Under the pieces are notes generated by a model, which was given only the letters and a program-made list of their open reading frames with translations, was not told the DNA's origin and ran no database searches. A DNA stretch of 64,000 nt, from NCBI GenBank assembly GCA_035689185.1, contig DASSLY010000078.1:62001-126000 (forward strand). Direction: 5' to 3'. The position numbers and the translations under genes are program-made. This document shows positions 60,215 through 64,000 of the stretch, piece by piece (position 1 is the stretch's first letter; every line of letters begins with the position of its first letter). Source of the DNA: DASSLY01 sp035689185 (GTDB taxonomy: Bacteria; Actinomycetota; Actinomycetes; Actinomycetales; Dermatophilaceae).

Positions 60215-60949
60215 ATGAAACGCCGCATCGTCGCTGCTGTCGTCGCCGTCATCCTGGCGGGTCTGGGAGCAGTGGTCCTGCTCGCATATGTTGCGGCCGC
60301 TGATCGTCGCGCAATGGCTGGGATGGAGACAGTCAGCGTCCTCGTTGTCACCAAGCCGATCGCCGGAGGAACCTCAGCTCAAGATGCCGCGATCATGGTT
60401 GCCCCGAAGCTGCTCCCCAAGATGGCCGCCGCGCAGGGCGCTGTCACCAAGCTGGACGAGCTTGAGGGCAAGGTGGCCGCCACCAGACTCCAGCCAGGTG
60501 AGCAGGTACTGGCGAGCCGATTCGTCGATCCCGCATCGCTGGAGAAGCCGGGTGCTGTTGCCATCCCTGCTGGGATGCAGCAGATAGCGATCCAGTTGGA
60601 GCCACAGCGGGTGATCGGCGGCAGTCTCCAAGCCGGCAACACCGTAGGCGTCTTCGTCACGATGAAATCCGAGAACGAGCCGGCCACGACCCAGCTCGTC
60701 TTGCACAAGGTCCTGGTCAGCAAGGTCCAGGGCGGCATCGTGGAACCGGCTGCAGCAGAGGGCGGCGAATCGTCTGAGACTGCGGCCGCTCCCGGCGGAA
60801 ACGTCATGGTCACCCTCGCCACGACCGCCGCCAACGCGCAGAAGATCATTTTCGCCGCTGAGAACGCCAAGATCTGGTTGTCCCTGGAGCCCAGCAACGC
60901 CGTCCCCGGCGCCAGCCGCCCTGTCACAGAAAAGAACCTGTACTCATGA
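60215..60949 (+). CDS. cpaB: CpaB/RcpC-like SAF domain protein
   Basis: A 244-residue protein. One N-terminal membrane helix (4-28) and a SAF domain (about 40-105: VLVVTKPIAGGTSAQDA, ATRLQPGEQVLASRFVD), followed by an RcpC-type domain (LEPQRVIGGSLQAGNTVGVFVT). It sits in the periplasm-equivalent space and helps assemble the pilus. ATGA overlap with the next gene. Confidence 0.9.
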   Translation: MKRRIVAAVVAVILAGLGAVVLLAYVAAADRRAMAGMETVSVLVVTKPIAGGTSAQDAAIMVAPKLLPKMAAAQGAVTKLDELEGKVAATRLQPGEQVLASRFVDPASLEKPGAVAIPAGMQQIAIQLEPQRVIGGSLQAGNTVGVFVTMKSENEPATTQLVLHKVLVSKVQGGIVEPAAAEGGESSETAAAPGGNVMVTLATTAANAQKIIFAAENAKIWLSLEPSNAVPGASRPVTEKNLYS

Positions 60950-62223
60950 GCATGATCGTGATGGCGACTGCATCGACCGATCTCAAGGACCGCATGCTCC
61001 AGGCGACCAGTGGAGACGTCTTCGTCCTTCCGCTCGGCCCGTTGCCGCTGGACCCGGCGCATCTGTTCGCGCAGATCTTGGACCCGACTCCGCCCAAGGT
61101 CGTCATCCTCGACGCAGCCTTGGACCTCCAGGCTGCGTTGCAGCTCGCGATGCAGTTTGATCAGCAATGCCCCGCAGTCAGTGTCATCCTCGTCAGCGAG
61201 GACGGGCAGCAGATCGGGTTGGATGCGATGCGCGCCGGCGTACGCGACATCATCGAGCCAGCCGATGACATCGCCGACATCCGCGACGTGCTCGATCGTG
61301 CCCTGCAGGCGGCGAGGGACCGGTCGCTGGTTGCGGAAATGGTCAACCACAGCGTGGATTCGGACGACTCCAGCGGAAGCGGCCGGGTCATCAGCGTCGT
61401 CTCACCCAAGGGCGGCGTCGGCAAGACCACGATTGCGACGAACATCGCCGTCGGGCTGGCCAGGGCGCTTCCGAGCTCGACTGTGCTGTTGGACCTCGAT
61501 GTCCAGTTCGGGGACGTGGCGTCAGCCTTGGACCTCGAGCCGGAGTACACCTTGAGCGACACGGTGCATGGACCGGCCAGCCGAGACGCGATGGTGCTCA
61601 AGACTTTTCTTACCCAGCACCAAACCGGCCTGTACGTCATCTGCGGACCCAGGTCGCCTGCGGATGCGGACAACATCTCCGGTCGCGACATCAGCCAGTT
61701 GATCAAGATGCTGACCTCAGAGTTCCAGTACGTCGTTATCGACACCGCTCCCGGACTCTCCGAACCCACGTTGGCCGCACTCGACAACGCCACGGACATG
61801 GTCCTGCTGACCAGCATGGATGTGCCAGGAATCCGTGGACTCCGCAAGGAGATCGACACGCTCTCAGACCTGGGGCTGTCCAGCGAGACCCGACATGTCG
61901 TCCTCAACTTCGTCGACAATCGTGGTGGGCTGTCGCTGGCAGATGTCGAGGCCACCATCGGGACGGCCGTGGACCTCACCCTGCCTCGCTCCAAGGCCGC
62001 CACGCCATCGGTCAACCAAGGGATTCCCCTGCTGCAAAGCGGTGTCCGCGACCCACTGACCAAACAGCTTGGCCGACTCCTCAGCCGGTTCCTGCCAAGC
62101 CCCGCCCCCGCGAGCACGTCGGTCCTTCGTTTCGGTCATCGAACCCGAACGGAGTCATCGTCGCCGCCCAAGCCACGACGGGCCAAGCCCGGCTGGTACC
62201 CCGGTGTGCAGGCAGGGGCCTGA
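60946..62223 (+). CDS. tadZ: TadZ/CpaE-like ParA-type ATPase
   Basis: A 425-residue protein: an N-terminal receiver-like domain without the phospho-Asp pattern of true response regulators (about 1-125), then a MinD/ParA ATPase with deviant Walker A SPKGGVGKTT (about 155-164), DLDVQFGDV and VVIDTAPG. It positions the Tad machinery at the pole or membrane. The C-terminus has a basic Ser/Pro tail. Confidence 0.92.
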   Translation: MSMIVMATASTDLKDRMLQATSGDVFVLPLGPLPLDPAHLFAQILDPTPPKVVILDAALDLQAALQLAMQFDQQCPAVSVILVSEDGQQIGLDAMRAGVRDIIEPADDIADIRDVLDRALQAARDRSLVAEMVNHSVDSDDSSGSGRVISVVSPKGGVGKTTIATNIAVGLARALPSSTVLLDLDVQFGDVASALDLEPEYTLSDTVHGPASRDAMVLKTFLTQHQTGLYVICGPRSPADADNISGRDISQLIKMLTSEFQYVVIDTAPGLSEPTLAALDNATDMVLLTSMDVPGIRGLRKEIDTLSDLGLSSETRHVVLNFVDNRGGLSLADVEATIGTAVDLTLPRSKAATPSVNQGIPLLQSGVRDPLTKQLGRLLSRFLPSPAPASTSVLRFGHRTRTESSSPPKPRRAKPGWYPGVQAGA

Positions 62224-62224
62224 C

Positions 62225-63646
62225 ATGAATCTCTCCGAACGCCTCAAGGCGGCCCGCGGCGAGGATGTCGTACCGACGGTCCCAGACGCCAAGCCGACGT
62301 CACCCGCCAACGGGAGCACAGTACACGTCGGGGCCGTAGAACCTGCGGCTCGGGTGACCCTCCGCAAGCCGGTGGTCGCCTCGGCAACGGGACCGTCAGG
62401 TGCCAAGACGCCAGCCGCGTCCCAGGCCCCAGCGAGCGACTCCCTGACCAGGCTGAAGGACCGGGCGGCCACGTCCCTGTTCGAGCGCATGGGCGCCCGT
62501 CTCAATGACCCCTCCTTGAGCGAGGACCAGCTGCACGCACTGGTTCGCACCGAGCTCAACGGTGTGGTCGAGGCCGAGAAGGTGCCGCTGAGCAGTGAGC
62601 AGCGGCAGCGGCTGATCCGCGACGTCGAGGATGACGTGCTCGGTCACGGACCGCTGGAGCGGCTTCTCAACGACCCCAGCGTGACTGAGATCATGGTCAA
62701 CGGGCCGGACATGGTCTACGTCGAGCAGCACGGCAAGCTGACCCGCTCCCCAGTCCGTTTCAACTCAGAGGACCATCTGCGTCGCGTCATCGAGCGGATC
62801 GTCACCCGAGTCGGGCGCCGGATCGACGAGTCGTCCCCGCTGGTTGACGCCCGCCTTGCCGACGGTTCCCGCGTCAACGCGGTCATTCCGCCGCTGGCCT
62901 TCAGCGGGTCCACGCTCACGATTCGCAAGTTCTCCAAGGATCCGTTCAAGGTGAACGACCTCATCTCCTTCGGGACGCTGACGCCCGAGATGGCCGAACT
63001 GCTGCGCGCCTGCGTCGAGGCCCGGCTCAACATCATCGTGTCCGGCGGTACCGGCACCGGCAAGACGACGCTGCTCAACGTGCTGTCCTCCTTCATCCCG
63101 GAGGGGGAGCGGATCATCACGATCGAGGACGCCGTCGAGCTGCAGTTGCAGCAGGAGCACCTCGTCCGGCTCGAGAGCCGGCCGCCGAACGTCGAGGGCA
63201 AGGGCGAGATCGGCATCCGTGAACTGGTGCGCAACTCGCTGCGGATGCGCCCGGACCGCATCGTCGTGGGGGAGGTCCGTGGCGGAGAGAGCCTCGACAT
63301 GCTGCAGGCGATGAACACGGGCCACGACGGCTCCTTGACCACCGTCCACGCCAACAGCGCCAGCCAGGCCCTGGCCCGCATCGAGACGATGGTGCTCACC
63401 GCCGGCGTGGGCCTCCCCGTGCGGGTGGTCCGGGAGCAGATGGCCTCGGCCTTCCGGCTGCTCGTCCACCTGACGCGGTTCCGCGACGGCACCCGCCGGG
63501 TCACGGCCATCACCGAGGTGGTGGGCATGGAACACGACGCCGTCGTCCTCCAGGTCCTGTTCGACTTCGACTGGGCGGCCGGCGCCGGGGCCGACGGCCG
63601 CCACCTGGGCACGCTGCGCCCGACGGGCATCCCGCCGACGCGCTGA
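62225..63646 (+). CDS. tadA: CpaF/TadA secretion ATPase, shortened C-terminus
   Basis: A 473-residue type II/IV secretion ATPase. Disordered N-terminus (1-75), then the two-domain ATPase with Walker A GGTGTGKTT near residue 275, IEDAVELQLQQEH (Asp box), MRPDRIVVGEVRGGE (Walker B) and GHDGSLTTVHAN (His box). It powers pilus assembly. The protein ends HLGTLRPTGIPPTR, whereas family members usually carry another 15-25 residues. G+C rises to about 77% in its last few hundred bases against 64% near 62,700. tadB and tadC do not follow. Confidence 0.88.
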   Translation: MNLSERLKAARGEDVVPTVPDAKPTSPANGSTVHVGAVEPAARVTLRKPVVASATGPSGAKTPAASQAPASDSLTRLKDRAATSLFERMGARLNDPSLSEDQLHALVRTELNGVVEAEKVPLSSEQRQRLIRDVEDDVLGHGPLERLLNDPSVTEIMVNGPDMVYVEQHGKLTRSPVRFNSEDHLRRVIERIVTRVGRRIDESSPLVDARLADGSRVNAVIPPLAFSGSTLTIRKFSKDPFKVNDLISFGTLTPEMAELLRACVEARLNIIVSGGTGTGKTTLLNVLSSFIPEGERIITIEDAVELQLQQEHLVRLESRPPNVEGKGEIGIRELVRNSLRMRPDRIVVGEVRGGESLDMLQAMNTGHDGSLTTVHANSASQALARIETMVLTAGVGLPVRVVREQMASAFRLLVHLTRFRDGTRRVTAITEVVGMEHDAVVLQVLFDFDWAAGAGADGRHLGTLRPTGIPPTR

Positions 63647-63658
63647 TCGGGCGGGCTC

Positions 63659-64000
63659 TCAGCGCCCGGCCGTCTCCAGGGCGTCCGCCATGCGGTCGAC
63701 GTGGTCCGAGAACACGCCGTCGACCCCCATCCGCAGGGTCTCGAGCAGGATCGGGGGGTGCTGGCAGTCCCACGCCAGGGCGAGGACGCCGAAGCGGTGG
63801 AAGAGGGTCACGAAGCCCGTGGTCCAGTCGCTGTGGTGCAGGTTCACGGCGTCGACGCCGGCCTCGGCGAGGGTGGCCGCCCGGCGCTCGACGCCCTCCT
63901 TCATGAGCCGGCGCCGGGTGGAGTCCACCAGCCGGGCGCCGGGCGCCACCTCCCGCCACGCCGCCACCGTCTCCCACTCCGGGTGGCACAGCCACAGCCG
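63659..64000 (-). CDS. Glycerophosphodiester phosphodiesterase (C-terminal part)
   Basis: An open frame that enters from the right edge and ends at 63659. It encodes at least 114 residues: LWLCHPEWETV, LVDSTRR, VNLHHSDW, LAWDCQHP, GVDGVFSDHVDRM. This is the C-terminal half of a GDPD TIM barrel that hydrolyses glycerophosphodiesters. The gene stops 12 bases from the CpaF stop and is convergent with it. Its G+C (about 73% in the 60 bases counted at 63661-63720) is higher than the rest of the window. Confidence 0.8.
   Translation of the reverse strand, partial: RLWLCHPEWETVAAWREVAPGARLVDSTRRRLMKEGVERRAATLAEAGVDAVNLHHSDWTTGFVTLFHRFGVLALAWDCQHPPILLETLRMGVDGVFSDHVDRMADALETAGR

Noticed and set aside
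1..64000. tRNA, rRNA, CRISPR arrays, insertion sequences or prophage
   Set aside because: No cloverleaf-like segment, regular spaced repeats, transposase, integrase or phage structural gene was recognised on either strand.

Overview
The window is high-GC DNA, roughly 65-70% G+C for most of its length, and it is gene dense. It looks like a chromosome segment of an actinobacterium. WhiB7, a mycoredoxin, AdnAB, an alkyltransferase-like protein, DUF3107, UPF0182 and a PPA1309-type protein support this. The last family points to Propionibacteriales, but the genus cannot be fixed from sequence alone. As I recall it, the gene set and order follow Mycobacterium tuberculosis Rv3193c to Rv3208A: UPF0182, PDZ protease, DUF2342, ThiF-like, ABC1 kinase, whiB7, uvrD2, mrx1, nudC, adnB, adnA, ATL, moeZ, TetR, DUF3107. 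Several blocks are inserted into that backbone.

Region 1 (about 240-12,620, minus strand) is a tightly packed operon of ten genes. It runs TelA-like protein, a small helical protein, a CbbX/SpoVK-type AAA+ ATPase, GlnX-like membrane protein, GlnH-like binding lipoprotein, coiled-coil protein, PknG kinase, PP2C phosphatase, VWA protein, zinc-ribbon FHA protein. Six consecutive junctions are 4-base ATGA overlaps. It lies between a TetR gene and DUF3107, which are neighbours in M. tuberculosis. The likely reading is an amino-acid-sensing phospho-signalling module (GlnX-GlnH-PknG) fused to a TelA/VWA/AAA+ stress module. This is the best candidate for a poorly described system.

Region 2 (12.7-20 kb) holds TetR and a divergent aminoglycoside-kinase-like gene, MoeZ, a cold-shock protein, ATL, DUF427, pirin, SerB and a nitrilase. 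Region 3 (20-42 kb) is a recombination and repair island. AdnA and AdnB are followed by NudC, a small lipoprotein/ECF sigma/anti-sigma unit, a complete recC-recB-recD operon, mycoredoxin, UvrD2, and whiB7 behind a 0.5 kb attenuator-type leader.

Region 4 (42-58.3 kb) continues the conserved backbone: a zinc ribbon, ABC1 kinase, ThiF-like protein, DUF5679, a YgjP-type metallopeptidase, Nudix, DUF2342, MoaE, a PDZ-Lon protease, PPA1309 and UPF0182. A pair of M16 peptidases, a mismatch uracil-DNA glycosylase and a second TetR follow. Region 5 (58.5-63.65 kb) is a Tad/Flp pilus operon that stops after the CpaF ATPase. A sharp rise in G+C and a glycerophosphodiesterase on the other strand follow at the right edge.

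Many genes here appear to be leaderless: a TANNNT -10 box is followed by exactly six bases and then the ATG or GTG start. No tRNA, rRNA, CRISPR array or insertion sequence was seen.
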